Source of the DNA: Bacteroidota bacterium
GTDB lineage: Bacteria; Bacteroidota; Bacteroidia; Bacteroidales; WCHB1-69
Reading direction: 5' to 3'
DNA length: 32,869 nucleotides
NCBI GenBank assembly: GCA_017860455.1
Contig: JAGDMF010000022.1
Coordinates: 1-32,869 of the forward strand
The translations under genes were made by a program, and so were the position numbers. Shown piece after piece: positions 32,539 to 32,869 of this stretch; the first letter of the stretch is position 1; each line of letters begins with the position of its first letter. The notes below the pieces were generated by a model that did not search any database, was not told the origin of the DNA, and was given only the letters and a program-made list of their open reading frames with translations.

Positions 32539-32869
32539 GTGCGCCACGAGGCGTGTGTATATATTAATTAAATACCTAATTGTATGAAAGTTACAATCAA
32601 CCCAATTTGCCGTTCAGGTTGAAGCCATTGCGATACCACGTTGGATTAGAAAGACAGATAAAAGATCTTTAAACGGTGTAACCAACGGGACTGTCCGGAG
32701 TAGTATGTTGTTGCGTGTGTATCAAAGGTAGCACATGAACGTGGGATCCCCTAACGGAGTGTAAGTCAAGCACAGACGAGGGAGTCGGATATGTCCATAG
32801 TAGTGCTGACCCCCGAAAAGGTAAAAGCGGGGATAGCGAAGGGACATTACTATAAATAAAGTTTATAAC
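32539..32869 (+). mobile_element. Group II intron, 5' part (runs off the window)
   Basis: Begins with the conserved 5' GTGCG. Further in, the sequence carries phrases typical of domain I up to the start of domain IV in bacterial group II introns: GAACGTGGGATCCC, AAGTC, and GGAGTCGGATATGTCCATAG followed by TAGTGCTGA. Exon-intron pairing can be proposed from sequence: IBS1 ATCTTTG (32532-32538) pairs with EBS1 CAAAGGT (32723-32729), 7 bp with one G-U. IBS2 TCTGT (32526-32530) pairs with EBS2 ACAGA (32654-32658). The reverse transcriptase/maturase ORF and domains V-VI would lie past the window. It is inserted in non-coding repeat DNA, so it disrupts no gene here. Confidence 0.82.

Noticed and set aside
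32539-32869. tRNA, rRNA or riboswitch at the right edge
   Set aside because: The GTGCG start, the internal group II phrases and the IBS/EBS complementarity explain the structured sequence better.

Overview
The window is an AT-rich chromosomal segment of a member of the Bacteroidota, probably Flavobacteriales-like. Three things point there: two giant secreted proteins ending in type IX secretion (T9SS) type A sorting domains, promoters of the TTTG/TAnnTTTG kind, and lipoproteins with Bacteroidota-style lipoboxes. No rRNA, tRNA or CRISPR array was seen.

Layout. Positions 1-148 hold the 3' end of an unidentified gene, followed by about 1 kb of repeat mosaic. On the minus strand, 1136-16799 carry two paralogous giant genes (2317 and 2751 aa). 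Each has a signal peptide, a LamG domain, a sialidase-N-like domain, alternating jelly-roll and fibronectin type III modules, a bacterial-repeat domain and a T9SS sorting tail; each ends in a hairpin terminator. A 371-bp array of 53 unbroken heptads (17097-17467) leads into a plus-strand run: rpe, two SGNH/GDSL-type proteins and an MBOAT acyltransferase (17509-22637). The last three look like an envelope or exopolysaccharide O-acylation unit. About 1.4 kb of dense repeats follows (22638-24073). Next come rnr (RNase R) and an fklB-like PPIase on the minus strand. A pepD - nucleoside phosphorylase - HAD hydrolase operon (27223-30194) diverges from the PPIase gene.

After another repeat mosaic the minus strand carries a compact unit: an orphan RHS core/C-terminal gene (31949-32401), overlapping by 13 bases a small membrane-anchored protein, then a lipoprotein that resembles that protein. 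This looks like a tip-plus-immunity remnant of a polymorphic toxin. The window ends inside a group II intron whose 5' end (32539) sits in a dispersed intergenic repeat; its predicted IBS1/IBS2 and EBS1/EBS2 pairings can be read from the sequence.

The least ordinary part is the intergenic DNA. Several gaps are mosaics of the same repeat families: (i) five copies of a roughly 106-bp inverted-repeat element with TA at both ends; (ii) heptamer arrays that keep strict 7-nt phase while changing sequence, and share words and their reverse complements between loci; (iii) GC-rich elements with conserved ends; (iv) a three-hairpin element; (v) a roughly 75-bp repeat, one copy of which hosts the intron. 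Some of these repeats appear to provide -33 promoter boxes for neighbouring genes.
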